64,000 nucleotides of DNA from Pholis gunnellus (Eukaryota; Chordata; Actinopteri; Perciformes; Pholidae). The stretch lies in assembly GCA_910591455.2 (NCBI GenBank), contig OU342822.1, positions 17,397,154 through 17,461,153 of the forward strand, in the 5' to 3' direction. Each line of letters opens with the position of its first letter. Positions within the stretch are counted from its first letter, which is position 1. The position numbers and the translations under genes are program-made. This document shows, piece after piece, positions 25,115 to 37,009 of this stretch. Under the pieces are notes generated by a model. The model ran no database searches and was not told the origin of the DNA. It saw only the letters and a list, made by a program, of their open reading frames with translations.

Positions 25115-26034
25115 TTGGGTCAGGTCAAGGGGTCTTTATTGTTATTTAGTGTGTTTGTGGCCTTTACAGCTCCGATGGACCTTGCTTGCTGCTGGCTTGA
25201 TCCACTCTGCACTCCCTTATGTCATTCAACTAACATGTCCTCATAATAATTTATCATTTAAACACTCGAGACAGGAAAATAAATCTATCAAATTCACAGC
25301 TGGGTTTGTGGTGCGAAGAAGTAAAATTGCATACAGGTGGTACAAAGAATCACATTATTTTTTTTTTAAACAAATCTAACACATGGGGGAAATAATTCAA
25401 AAACACACAGAAGGGACGTTTATGCGCACACACACGCAAACAGACTGATTGTCTCTTATAACTAGTTTTAAACATTTCTCATAAATTAATAGTGCATCCA
25501 GGTTCATGTCAGAGCTGCTTTTTCTCTCTCTCTCACACACACATACACACACACACACATTCTCTCTAACACACACACACACACACACTCATGCGCAACG
25601 CTTTGATCAAAGGGGCCCTTCAGCATGCCAACAAAATAAAAAAAGACAAGAGAAGGGAGTCTTTAAGGAGCTTAGAAAAAAACCCTGACCTATTCCTCAC
25701 ACTCAACCAAGTTAGGCTCACTGGATCTTTCGCTCTTTTGATCCTTTTTTTCCTTTTGGTCAACACATTTGTTCCGTGTCCTTGATCAAAGTTGGGGAGA
25801 AGTCAGTCTGAATGTTCAATAAGTTAACCCAACAAGTGAGACAACCGGCTGGCAGTAGCTACTGCTCTGCTCTGCCCGAGGTAGAAGTTGGGGCCCGAAG
25901 TGGTGGGAAAAAAGAAGAAGAAAAAAAACGTCGCACTTGCTGCTCCCAACCGTGGGTATTTAAATTGCCTGCAGCTTGGGGGCGGGGGGAGGGGGGGATA
26001 GGGAATTGTCCATTTTTTTTAAATTTCTCTCCCC
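25115..26034 (-). other. Candidate otx2 3' UTR
   Basis: Going downstream of the otx2 stop on the minus strand, the first AATAAA hexamer is at 25140-25135. This gives a ~0.9 kb UTR, similar to the ~1 kb known for OTX2. The stretch has a G-rich run on the plus strand (25979-25998), AC/CT simple sequence at 25533-25589, and no open frame of note. The 3' end is inferred from the hexamer only. Confidence 0.4.
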
Positions 26035-27546
26035 TCACAACACTTGGAATTTCCACGCTGCTTGGTCTTTGTAATCCAAACAGTCCGCGTTGAAATTGAG
26101 CTTCCACGAGGAGGCCGTTTGGTCCTTGTAGTCCAGGCAGTCTGCAGCGCTGCTGAAGCCCAGGCCCGCCGCCCCGTACGCCGACGAGGGGAGGGACGAC
26201 GCGTTGCTCAGGTGGCCGGAGACCCCGTTGCTCCCCATGGGGCTCATGGCGGAGCCCGCGGCGGAGAGCTGGTGGTGCATAGGCGAAAGGTAGGAGCCGC
26301 AGTCCATCCCGGTGAAGTAGGACGAGGAGCCCGTGTAGCCCTGGTTGTAGCCCGACGCCTGGCTGTAGGCCATGGGATAAGAGCGCTGCATGCAGGAGGA
26401 GGAGGTAGACAGCGGGTCGGAGAGCGGGGAGATGGAGGCCGGGCTCCAGATAGACACCGGTGCCGCGCTGCTGCTGCTGCTCGCGGCCGGGAGCGAGGTG
26501 CTCGAGGGCGGCGTGAACTGCCCGCTGGCTCCGCTCTCTGAGCTGGCCTCTCTGACAGGAGAGCTTTTCTTTTTCACCGGCTTGCTGACCGCCTTGTTCT
26601 GCGCTCCACTTTGGGTTTGCTGGGCCTGTTGGCGATGTTTGGCTCGTCGGTTTTTGAACCACACCTGGGAAAAAAATGCGTTTAAATGAATTTAATTTAG
26701 ATATGAAACAACCTCTGTCCCTTTTACTGTTTCCACTTTTAAAGATACTTTAAAAAAAGTTGTGATCACAAAGCCACATTGAAAATAACTATCCCAGAAA
26801 ATCATGTAATTTTCCCAAACTACCCATTATATGTACACGTTTCTCATACGTTAATTTAAAATAGGGTTATTCATAAAGTACATTTCTAACTTATCTATTC
26901 ATAATATGATTCAAACGCAGGAAAGGACAAAGTATCGCCTCAAGAAGTGACTGTTTTCAAGCACTTCAACAACGACGGGGACACTTCACCCTGAAGTGGA
27001 GCCTCTCGTAAAGATAAATGACCAATTATCGAGCTTCCATCAATAGACGGTTAGTGTTGGAGGCTCACCTGCACTCTGGATTCAGGCAGGTTGATCTTTA
27101 AGGCCATCTCCTCTCTCATGAAGATGTCCGGGTACCGGGTCTTGTTGAACAGATTCTCCAGCAGATCGAGCTGGGCCCGAGTGAAGGTCGTTCTCTCTCT
27201 CCTCTGTTTGCGAGGGGCTCCTGAAAAATAAGAGACTAAATATCACAGTTTGACTTCAAAGGCGGCGTAATAAAAAAATGCTTCTGTAACTTGATTATTT
27301 GATTCATAAACGATACTTTGTAACGCAAACGGTCGTTCATCAGCCCGTTGTTAATGTAAATAATATAATCTATTTTGATCATTGCATTGCGAATCATGCA
27401 ACGTGGATGGTATTTTGTTCATGTATTTCTAATAAATCGTGGTGTATATTACCGTGGTATCCCACTGAGGGATGCAGCAGGTCCACTCCTGAGGATAAGC
27501 TCATTCCGTTCACCGTGTACGGCGGCTGCTTCAGATAGGACATCAT
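26035..27546 (-). CDS. otx2: Orthodenticle homeobox 2 (Otx2), probably the teleost otx2a duplicate; complete, 3 coding exons, 291 aa
   Basis: Coding exons on the minus strand are 27546-27453, 27220-27069 and 26664-26035 (stop). All junctions are GT-AG and the reading frame closes at 94+152+630 nt. The product is 291 aa; human OTX2 is 289. Seen: N-terminus MMSYLKQPPYTVNG, homeodomain at residues 37-96 with WFKNRR and Lys86 (homeodomain position 50, the K50 class that reads TAATCC), an SIWSP motif near residues 153-157, and the duplicated DCLDYKDQ OTX tail at 257-291 ending WKFQVL. The family is a nuclear transcription factor that specifies forebrain, midbrain and photoreceptor fate. Odd: several positions invariant in most vertebrate Otx2 differ (DLLENLFNK for DVLEALFAK, Met for Val in REEVALK, RAKHRQQ for RAKCRQQ), and the linker after the homeodomain is also diverged. 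This suggests otx2a rather than otx2b, which is an inference. The start is the first of two adjacent ATGs, as in known OTX proteins. Confidence 0.96.
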
Positions 27547-28009
27547 GCTGGCGGTCGGACGAAGAAACGAGAAAAATATAGGGCACAAAAAAATGTGTGT
27601 GTTTGTTTTTTTTTAATCCTCTCTCGTCTCCGTTTGGTGTTTCAGCTCGTCCGGATCAACCTGGAGCAGGACACAGAACAGGGAGGTGTTTTTAAGGTTG
27701 TTGATATTCGTCGAAAGTCCGCGGAGTTTTACGCGCAGCCCTTTACGCACCACGGCGGGTTTAAAGAAGTGGGCGTCCTCGAAATCGCAGGGCTCTTAAA
27801 GGCGAGTGGAGACCCCCAGCTGTCCCTGCTGGACTGTGGATGCTCTGTCTGGCTGACAGGCGTTTACGCCATCACCCCCCCACCACACACACACACACAC
27901 TAACTGCTACTATAACTCCGCCCCTTACCACCCCCACAAACACACTCCTCTCCTCCTCTCCTAGTACCACCAAAACAAAACATTGTCGTTAAAATGCGCA
28001 CACTCTTTG

Positions 28010-28510
28010 GGCCCCAACCGGGCTCCCAATTAGCATATACCCACAGGTTAGGCGAAGCTAAATAGACAGCTGATTGGGGGGCCATTTGCAGAAACAAAGC
28101 CCAGTGTTGACCGATAAGTAATGCTGATAACAAAAGACTTTAGGGAACAAACAAAGAAGCCAATACTGCAAACTGAGCGCGCATTCAAATACAACTGAGC
28201 ATCTTCATTTCTATATATCGGGCCCATTGTTTGTTTCCACTAAAACCCTTGTACATTCAAATGTAACGAAATTAAAATACGAAGGACAACTTTAGCGAAT
28301 AATTAGAAACATGGAGGCATTCCCCAAAGCGAATTCTGACAAAATATTGACACTCCTCGCGGCGATTCCCCTCCTTTCCTAATGAATTGCTCCCGGTAAT
28401 TAGATTTGGAAGGTGAGACTATCTAAAAGTGTTGATTAGAGAGGAGCACTTAATCTTAATCTAAACAAACAAGGAGATGGCCCACTAAATGTGTCTCCGA
28501 GTATTGTGCA
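28010..28510. promoter_or_regulatory. Candidate conserved noncoding blocks in the otx2 5' intron/upstream region
   Basis: Two unique, non-repetitive blocks (about 28010-28135 and 28370-28510) are rich in homeobox-type cores (CCAATTAGC, GGTAATTAGATT, TTAATCTTAATCT) and lie between the candidate otx2 promoters and the coding exons. Texture and position suggest cis-regulatory DNA. Conservation was not tested. Confidence 0.3.
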
Positions 28511-29000
28511 TTAAAAACAGTCTTAAAACTGAACTAAAAAGTCTCAAATTGTACTTAAAAAATAGTAATCTTTGAAAGGACCACAAACGAGGTCTATTAA
28601 CATCATATTAAAATAACAGTTCTTTGAAATTATTAAATATTTTGCAATGACAAAATAAAGCGAAACAATGTAGCCCTAAATAATATTGACAAGGATACTC
28701 AGTAATGAATACAATAAATAGTATAATAGGGTCACTACAGAATACATAATTTGTGAGACACGTGTACCTTTTTATCTTAAAGAAACAGCATAGGTATATA
28801 TTAAATATGTATATGGAACATTATAGAAAATAGACCTAATAGCTATGAATTATAAAACAATATTTATTATATTAGGCTATTTTTTAAAGAATTTGGCCTA
28901 GTAGAGAAACAACTGTTTAATAATCCGTAATATTTTCTTTTTGTTGTAAAACAGCTAATTAGTCTGTTAGTGTATATTCCGCATGCCTATCGTAACATTA

Positions 29001-29080
29001 ACTCCTACCTAGAATAAAGTTCCCAGGACCCCAGGGTGCCTCTCTCGTTAGCCGGACCCCTCGTTTTTATAGAGCCAATA
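29001..29080 (-). promoter_or_regulatory. Candidate proximal otx2 promoter and 5' noncoding exon donor
   Basis: On the minus strand an ATTGG (inverted CCAAT) at 29079-29075 is followed directly by TATAAAAA at 29071-29064. A start site would fall near 29040. About 30 nt further on, at 29009/29008, the sequence reads TTCTAG|GTAGGAGT, an acceptable splice donor. The block lies 1.5 kb upstream of the otx2 start codon in the same orientation. An acceptor just before the ATG (…CCGCCAG at about 27548) would complete the 5' UTR. The predicted exon is very short, so use of the donor is uncertain. Confidence 0.5.
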
Positions 29081-29360
29081 ACGGCCACTCCTATACTCAA
29101 TCTGTCACTTGCTCCACACCCGTTCAATAATACATACCCTGCCCAGTCATTAATTATTATTGGCTCCGAGAGAATTTTTTTTTTCTTCCTCTTCTTCTTT
29201 CTGTAAGAAATTAACGAGATAATCCGGACGGCACGCGCTGGCCTGATTACAGGACGCCAGCCACGACTCCGCATTCAGGCCTCCTTAATTTTCTGCGTCA
29301 CGAAAATAAAACAAAGACTGGCATTGTATTTATCAGACCAGCTGACTGCCAGACAACCGA

Positions 29361-29386
29361 CCCCCCCCCCCCCCCCCCCCCCCCCC
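29361..29386. repeat. Poly-C tract, 26 nt
   Basis: Uninterrupted run of C upstream of the proximal otx2 promoter candidate. Confidence 0.9.
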
Positions 29387-29478
29387 TCCTCCCCCAAACC
29401 CCTACAACCCCAGCACAACTAACCCTACAACTCACTTTCCCAAACTGACACATGCACGTTCATCTGGACCCCTTTAAT

Positions 29479-29645
29479 ATTTTATTTTATTTTATTTTAT
29501 TTTATCTAATTTTATTTTATTTTTTATTTTATTTTATTTATTTTATTTATTTTATTTTATTTTATTTTATTTTATTTTATTTTATTTTATTTTATTTTAT
29601 TTTATTTTTTATTTTATTTTATTTTATTTTATTTTATTTTATTTT
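29479..29645. repeat. (TTTTA)n pentanucleotide array
   Basis: About 167 nt of TTTTA units with a few TTTA/TTTTTA variants, lying between the two candidate otx2 promoters. Confidence 0.95.
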
Positions 29646-30152
29646 GTTGACCACATTCAATATTGAACTTTACAATAAAGGCTGTATTTCAATAATAATA
29701 TAAATCAGCCGTTTGATTGTAAAGTGGAACCTTTATATTAATTTAATTTGGTATGTGATTTAAGATTTTTTTAATTCTCTCAGCAACTTGACTTTATGTG
29801 TCAGCCCTCCCTCCTACATGCCTGAATACATCCACAGTCTATAGTCAAACATCCAGCAGTTGGAGTGTATTATCTGAGTCGTGGTCTGCTCCACCGGCCT
29901 GCTATTAATCGGTTGAATGCCTCTTTGCTCCGAGCATGCAGCCCACAGAGGCGACAGGGAGAAAAGTTTCTTTTAAAACACGCCTATCCAATTATCTCCC
30001 TGTAGGCTATCTGCATGTCCGTCGCACGCAGCTCCTGGTGGCTTTCACCGTCGATTAACAAAAAAAAAACATAACTTCTCACTTAGCTGAAATACATTTA
30101 AACAAAACACAAAACAGATCACCCTGCTTTAACAGCGAAAGGTAAATCAGTC

Positions 30153-30336
30153 ACTTACTTCAGCTGCTGGTTTCTTCTTTTTAAAAACGCCTCTCTCGGC
30201 AGAGCAGAGTGCATACCAAGCGGCTCTGATTATTCCCTCCCGACTAAGCTTGTTGGATGCGGATAATACGAAGAGATTCTCCGTATTTATCGAGAGAGAG
30301 AGACTGCGAGGGATTTTTTTTTCTTTTGCAACCAAT
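30153..30336 (-). promoter_or_regulatory. Candidate distal otx2 promoter and first exon
   Basis: On the minus strand there is an inverted CCAAT (30336-30332), an ATAAATA TATA-like box (30290-30284) about 45 nt later, and a GTAAGT donor at 30158-30153. A noncoding exon of about 95 nt (roughly 30255-30159) would fit. It lies 2.7 kb upstream of the otx2 ATG. Alternative otx2 start sites are known in mammals, but which site this fish uses cannot be told from sequence. Confidence 0.4.
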
Positions 30337-30540
30337 GAAAATGAGAGGAAATGTAATGGGCAGAGGTGTGAAAGGATGCAGCAGCTGGAGTAAAGTCGCC
30401 TGATGGTGACAACATCAGCTCCAAAAGCACCATGATCGCCCTGCATGCCATTTCTTCATCATTTAAAAATATCACACACACTTCTCATTACATCTATATA
30501 CGCTACATGTTTTATTTTCAACAGGGGACCCAAGTATTTA

Positions 30541-30740
30541 CACGTGGCAGTTTAGTTCGTTGACCAAGAGCAGCCAATCAGAGCCGAGCACCTGCATGGC
30601 GCTTAGTGACGATCAAATAGTGGCCTATATAACCAAACATAGACCCGAGTTCATAGTGAGAATCAGAGGATTTGAGCCGCAGCTTGATTGTCAAAATAAG
30701 CTGAGCAAGCAAAACGGAAACACTGTTTTGTAGCGAGAGG
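30541..30740 (+). promoter_or_regulatory. Divergent plus-strand promoter upstream of otx2 (possible antisense RNA start)
   Basis: In plus-strand order: an E-box CACGTG at 30541, CCAAT at 30574-30578 and TATATAA at 30626-30632. A start site is predicted near 30658 and a possible donor GAGAG|GTGAAA lies near 30738. The arrangement is a textbook CCAAT-TATA promoter pointing away from otx2. No protein ORF of note follows; an ATG at about 30815 opens only a short frame. Mammals have a divergent noncoding transcript at this place (OTX2-AS1/Otx2os1), so a fish counterpart is a reasonable inference. Confidence 0.5.
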
Positions 30741-30839
30741 TGAAAATAACTTCTCGGGGATCTGTCACGGTTTGATTCTGTGTAACCCTATAAAGGAGAT
30801 TTAAAGGGGGGAGAATGTACACCACCACTTCTAGTTCCT

Positions 30840-31560
30840 CTACAGAGACACAGAGAGTAATACACACATATCATCGTGAAACTTCCCCAGTTGATTACTT
30901 ACATAAGGACCATTTTTTTGTATTACAAGTTTTCCGGAAAAATATGTGTTAATTAGCATTTCCAGATTATAACTCTGAACATTGGATGAAGCCATGTTCA
31001 AAATCCTTGTTAAATTTTGTTGACATATTAGAGTCAAACGTTTTTTGAGGGGATTTTGGATATCTCTTTGTATCACTCCTTTAATCAGAAAATAACAGCC
31101 ATAAAAAACTATTTTTGTCACGTTTTTAGGATTAAAATGTTGAATAAATCACGCTGTGATATATGAACAAGCCCCTCTGTGGAAACCTTCAGAATATAGA
31201 ACTTGGTGTGCTCGTGATTTATGGCTCAGAAATCAAATAAAAGACACTTTAAAGATATGTACTGTAAAACTACAAACATTTAGAAGACACGAGGTGAATA
31301 GGGTAATAAATGTAACAAATAGATATGAAACCTCCCCATCTGATTAATAAGACAACTATATTTTTAAGTTTTCTGAAGTGTGGTTTATATATAAAAATCA
31401 GGCATTATCTAATGCTAACTTGAGTAAGTAAAACATATCCCTCAATGTATTTTTTCTTTTTACTAGTCTGAAAGGAGACATGTTATGGATGCAAATTAGC
31501 CTAAAATCTCAAAATTGACCAGTGCATGAAAATCAATGTTTTTGCCTGGGGCAGCAGCCT
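30840..31560. repeat. Possible dispersed repeat downstream of the divergent promoter
   Basis: Two related segments ('GTGAAACTTCCCCAGTTGATTA' type at ~30874 and 'ATGAAACCTCCCCATCTGATTA' type at ~31325) and AT-rich text without coding capacity suggest an old repeat. Family not identified. Confidence 0.25.
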
Positions 31561-32104
31561 AAATTATAGGCTATGCGTTGCTTATTAAATTTGCTGGGTT
31601 ACACCATGAACCACTCATTTCTCTGTCACCCCCACCCATTACACCCCTTACATTTGTGTCCAGAGGGACATGCTGCATTTTGCATTAAATGACATTTTTT
31701 TTTAAATTGGTTTCCTCCAATTTTGACAAAACTTTGGCTTCTGCAGACTGACGGTTTTGATTGACGCTCCCAAACAAGCAGCAGGTTAGAGAACTAATTA
31801 GGAGTCTACATGCCAGATGAACAGACTGTGAGGCTGCTGGCTTGTTAGACAAGACTGAAATCAATACGACCTTTTTAACACAATATGGACTCTATTGTAT
31901 AGAGACCCATTAACAGTAGCCTATTGTTAAATGATTTAGTGCAATTATATAAAGTCAGTGTTATCGATACAGATTCAAATTGATATAAAGAATAACGCTT
32001 TTTTTTTTACTGTTGCATTTTTGTCATTAGTGGACTGAAATTGTTTCAGGCTTCTTTTAAGTGGAGTTTCCCCCTCAGTGATAAAACAAACAGCCTATAT
32101 CTGG

Positions 32105-32350
32105 TCCCCTTGTTGTCCCACAGCTATGTTCTTGGCTCACTCACGCAGAGCCCTTTCATCTTCAGCTCTGATATATAATTCATCGGAAAATATCTAATAG
32201 CCCTGGGGAGCGTTTCAGCTAAACGGGGCCGTGGTTGTAAAAAAGGTGAAGTCGCTTGTTAATGTCTGTGGCAATATGCCCTCCCCCTGTCTCCGGGCCA
32301 ATTGACGAAGTCACGGTTTCTCCTGCTGTTAGGGAGACGAATTGAAGGCT
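32105..32350. promoter_or_regulatory. Candidate conserved noncoding element upstream of otx2
   Basis: Unique block 4.6-4.8 kb upstream of the otx2 ATG with ATATATAATTCATCGG, CTTGTTAATGTCTGTGGC and GGGCCAATTGACGAAGTCACG. No repeats or ORF. Confidence 0.35.
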
Positions 32351-34366
32351 AAGAATCGTGGGACTTAGATACCGCTCTCTCTCTCTCTCTCTCTCTCTCG
32401 GTGTGCTGGATAATACTGGCTGGCATGAGGAGAGTGCGATGTGCTGCCTCCTCTCTCCTCCAGCAGCTCTTTGTTTGCTTATAGGAGTGGTTAATATGGT
32501 TACAGACCATAAACGATGACACGAATCAGAAGAATCCTTTCTGTGGGATTATATCTCTTAAATCGTCTTCTAAATTCATATTTGGAACAAACCTAATCAA
32601 GAGTATCTGGTTTCTTATTTTCAGTGTTTGCTGCTATAGCCTACATTGTATTTACTAGTCATTATTATAGGTCTTTGTTATTTCCATAATCTTTTTAATT
32701 CATTTAAAACATTTTACAGGGGCATTCCCGGGATTTAAGTTCGGGGTCTTGCGAGTCACACACTTTGAATGTATCTTTTTATCTCATGCTATATAGTTTA
32801 TTGTTGAATCCACGGTTTTCTTGCACCAACCATTTCAGTTCACTTTAGCTGTCCGTCTCAAGATCAAATCAATGACATGGCTCGCTCAACCAACCCCATC
32901 TGTTACACACAAACACACAGTAAACTCTATACTGGACATCATGACTGCTTGCTTGCTTGCTTGCTTTTTTTTTGTTGCCATCTGCACCGTAGAACCCACT
33001 GATGAACTCATTGATGGATTTATTGATAGACTCGGCGGAGGAAGCGATACATGTATTGATGGTTCTACAACGAAACGAAAAGAGCGTCCTTGGATATTGA
33101 ACTTCTGTGACGTCAGAGGAAACTACATGAGCTTCAGACAGCAGGTGTTGTTTTTTGAGGAGAACAAGAGAAACATAGACGGCTGTCATTTTCTCAAAAT
33201 GTCGTGTTAAAGGCCTGATATTATCAGAGAGTGGAACACAGTGGAATTCATCAGTGTGTCTTTGCAAAATAGAGGCTTGTTGACATGAGGACTCGAACTA
33301 TAGTTGCTGGTGAGCTAACTAACATGCTAGCACGCTGGGAACATGCGCTTATCATTCACAACAGCTCCTTACGGTCCTTGTATTTTTTCCTCTGAGCTGT
33401 GCATCATTTCATTCAATTAAGATAAATTGAACAGCTCCGAGCTCACTGTCGGTTAGCTAGCGAGACGAGACTATAATGTTTACTTAGGGGACATATGACA
33501 TATTTCCAGAGCTGTAGCTGGCGATGTAACAGCAAACATGCTAGCTATAGTCTGTCACAAAAGCTAGTCAGCCTACTATCTATTTTCTCTGTAGGCCTTT
33601 TACTCTCTCCTGACATTTTCTTTTCAGAATTACACATCATTTCCTTCAATAGTGAGGCCTAACTTTGGTCTCCGAACTGTATAAAACTGATGCCTTTTTC
33701 TTTCTGGCTCTCCTTTCTAGCTCAGCTCTGTCAAGACGCACAAACTCAAGCATATTTGTGCATCAAATTTCACCAAAGTTGTACTTGAAGGTTTAGTATT
33801 TGCATTGACTTACTTCGCCCCCTCAAGCGAATCCAATAATTGCAACAATTCCATCCAAATTAGTTTGAAAATTTGGCCCTGCAGAATTTCCAAAAGACTT
33901 GGTGGAGAATTTGTCTCTGCTAGCTGAGTGTTAGTGTACTGTTTTTTCACAACCTGCAATATTATCACCATTTAACCCCGTCTTCACCCACTGCTGCATG
34001 GCCTACACATCATATCATATTCATGCCCTTCATTGAGATACATCCAGCACTTGTGGTTTGCCCAGGGGAGGGTTGAATGTCTTGTCCCTGCTGGTACCTC
34101 GTTAACCTCCCATGGCCTGTGGCAAGTGTTAGCCAAACTGAGAGGCTTCATACCTGGGTATTGGTCAGCAGGGACCAGCCCCGGGAGCCCTGGACCCCCC
34201 ACCGGGCAAGGGGAGGGAGGCAGGCGGGACAGAGGAGGGCCAAACAAAAACACAACCTGGCACCCCCACGGCAAACAGCCCACCTACTGTCAGCCAGCAT
34301 CTGGGGCACAGCACACAGCCTCTCTATTCACATTCTGATGCCGGCAAATACTGAGGAGCACACAAA

Positions 34367-34368
<2 letters not shown>

Positions 34369-34402
<34 letters not shown>

Positions 34403-34450
34403 GACACACACACACTCATGCACACACACACTCACACACGCACACACACT
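34369..34450. repeat. (AC)n microsatellite, interrupted
   Basis: 82 nt of CA repeats with CG and TC interruptions. Confidence 0.9.
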
Positions 34451-36429
34451 GGTGTAAGTGGCCTGGTTCATACAGCAAAATGTCACCTTGCACACAAATT
34501 CACTCATTGCAAACCTGCAACCGAATGAAAAATGATCTGGTTTAGTAGTTAAAAGTATTTTTGAAACAACCTACTTTGACATAGTCTGTAACTGCAGCTA
34601 ATCTTTTGTGAAGAGATTACGAGAGACAACATACACACATGTAGCTTTTTTGAGGCCCATATGAATGCTTTGAATGCATTGTTTAACTGTACTTTCAAGT
34701 TAATAAAGGGCATGTGGAGAACAAAGTTTGGAAATTGCACGAAAGAAAGAATGAAGGATGGAGATTTGGGGGAGAGAGTGACAGAGAGCAAGAGGGAGGA
34801 GGAGTGTAAAGTTAATCCAGTCTGAATCGATGGGCCCGGCTGCAGGAGTGACACTGAAAACAGTTTTTCTTTTCTTTCTTTTCTCTGCAAATTTGCTCTC
34901 CCCTCTCCCACTCTCTTTGCTTCCTCCCGTGCCTCTCGCTATTTTTCTGCCTTCTTATCCTTTTTAATTAGAGGGGCTATTCTGCTGCACAGAGGACCTT
35001 AATCCCCAACTGACCAACAATGCAAAAAGCCAGCCTTTGAACAGCCGACCTGCACCCCTCCTGGCCCCCCAAAACTCCCCACCACCAATCGCTGCACTGC
35101 CCAAACACTCCACTGCTCCCATCGGCTCTTTCCCTTCTCCATCTCTTCCAACATCTTGGACAAAGCGCTTGGGGGGAACCACTGCAAAGAGAAAGTGTTT
35201 GAAAGAGCATTTTAATATCCGCCATGGTTCTCAAAAAGCTTTGGTTTGGTACCGGGACAAGGCCGAGGTCAAATGGCAGGTGACTCTGAAAGAAGAAAAG
35301 TTACTAGAATAACCTGCTAACATCTGAAGTGTATGGAAAAAAAGCAAAAGGTTACAAAGGAGGGACTTTAAGAGAAAAAAGAGTCATTCTAGAGGACAAG
35401 GTTGCACCTGCTAAGTGTCAGAGAGGCCAAATCAGCACCTCCTTAAAATAATTAAGCTTTTTTGGCCTTTTCTTGATTTTATAACTTTTACTTTGTCATT
35501 AAACACTTATTCCTCTTTGTTTTATATGATGTCTTCTGTCTCTTGTCTCATCCTCTTTACTCTCTCTTCTTCCTGTGAAACACTTTGTAGCCTTGGTTTG
35601 GAGAAACGCGATAGAATTTAAGTCGGCCGCTCGCTATGTTTCGTCTCATCAGTAATGGATTCAATTTGAAAGTACAGCACACGCACACTTGAGAGAATGG
35701 CATTTAGAGCGGATTTTAGAGAGAAGGAAGAGACTAAATTCAGAGGTTGGTTAAAGATAGCCATGTTCTGTTGAAAGGGAAAAAAATGATTTTGGAAAAA
35801 TACACATTTTCCAGAAAATGCGCAGGTTAGACGGCGCATTTATAAAGAGCAGAAGCCGAAGCAAATTCCCCCACTGGGTCTCATTTCCATACGTATATTA
35901 TCTCGAGGCGGAGTCTATTAAGACTGATCCTTGTTGTCTTGTTAGATCATTATGTGCTGCCATTATTAGTAAATTACCTCCAGAATGATGATGAGTCAGG
36001 GTCAGGGGGGAGAACAAACACATAATCTCAGATAAAATATTCATCAACCAGTCATGTGCTTCAACCCGTTTTGTGCCTTTGATCTCACCGCTCTTCTTTT
36101 CTTTGTTAACTCAGGTTGACAGTTAGTAGTCCAGACTGGTGGTCCAGATATTTAAACTGTAAGAGGGCGAAATAATTAGAATCTCTGTCAATGCTAATGA
36201 TAGCAATCAAACTCTGCCTAAGGGGGAACTGAACTAATTTTCCTGTAATTTTGTTCAAGCGGATTTTCTGTAAACATTTCGCCAACATTGCAGTCTGACA
36301 AATTGCCACTGGAGCACAGTGTACTTACAACCCCGCATGTGAATGACAGAAAAATGGATTTCCTTTCACCGCCTACGACCGCAGTTTCCTATTCTTACGC
36401 CCCGAACATGCTGGCTCAACACTCCCTCA

Positions 36430-36720
36430 TACAGACAGGGAAAAACACAGGCCAGCCAAACCCTCTGCCTGGCTAATCACAGGCCCAATATTTCCATAGC
36501 AGGCAATTAGCATCTCGCTTTTATGTTTGAAATGGCTGAGGCGAGAGTGGGAGCGAGTCGGGGAGAGAGGCACGGCAAAAACAGAGAGAGAATAAAAGAG
36601 CAATTAAGATGTTGGGTGAACGGAGGACAGAGACAGGCAGTCTGCTGCCGTGTGATTTGAGGCTTGCCGGCCCAGTAATTAGCCCTTCATTGTGAGATAA
36701 TGGACTTGGCCGATCTTCCT
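36430..36720. promoter_or_regulatory. Candidate conserved noncoding elements
   Basis: Two unique patches, GGCTAATCACAGGCCCAATA to GGCAATTAGCATCTCG (36471-36518) and CCCAGTAATTAGCCC (~36670), separated by purine-rich sequence. Function inferred from texture. Confidence 0.25.
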
Positions 36721-37009
36721 GGTTCCCCGAGCCGCCCGGGCCGACTCGACCCATGGAAGGTCAAAGGGCACAATGTGCAGTTTGGCTCCTATACGTTTGG
36801 GTGTGCATGTGTGACTGTAAATGTTGTTGTTGCAAACCATCTTTCAAGCCTTGCGTCATCTAGCATTAAAGTCCAAGTCAGACAAGCAAAGAACAACAAA
36901 AGGATAGAAGTCTTAGCATTCAGGTAAATTAATAATCTTGTCTAAATCTACAAAGGTTTTTGGGTAAATCCTTGTTGTGCTTTATCCTTTTTGGGGGGGG
37001 GGGGGGAGT

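Noticed and set aside
26044..26541. 165-aa plus-strand frame antisense to otx2 exon 3
   Set aside because: Shadow of the GC-rich otx2 coding exon; Arg/Gly-rich text typical of an antisense frame.
34999..35312. 91-aa Pro-rich plus-strand frame
   Set aside because: No domain or homology recognised and no splice context.
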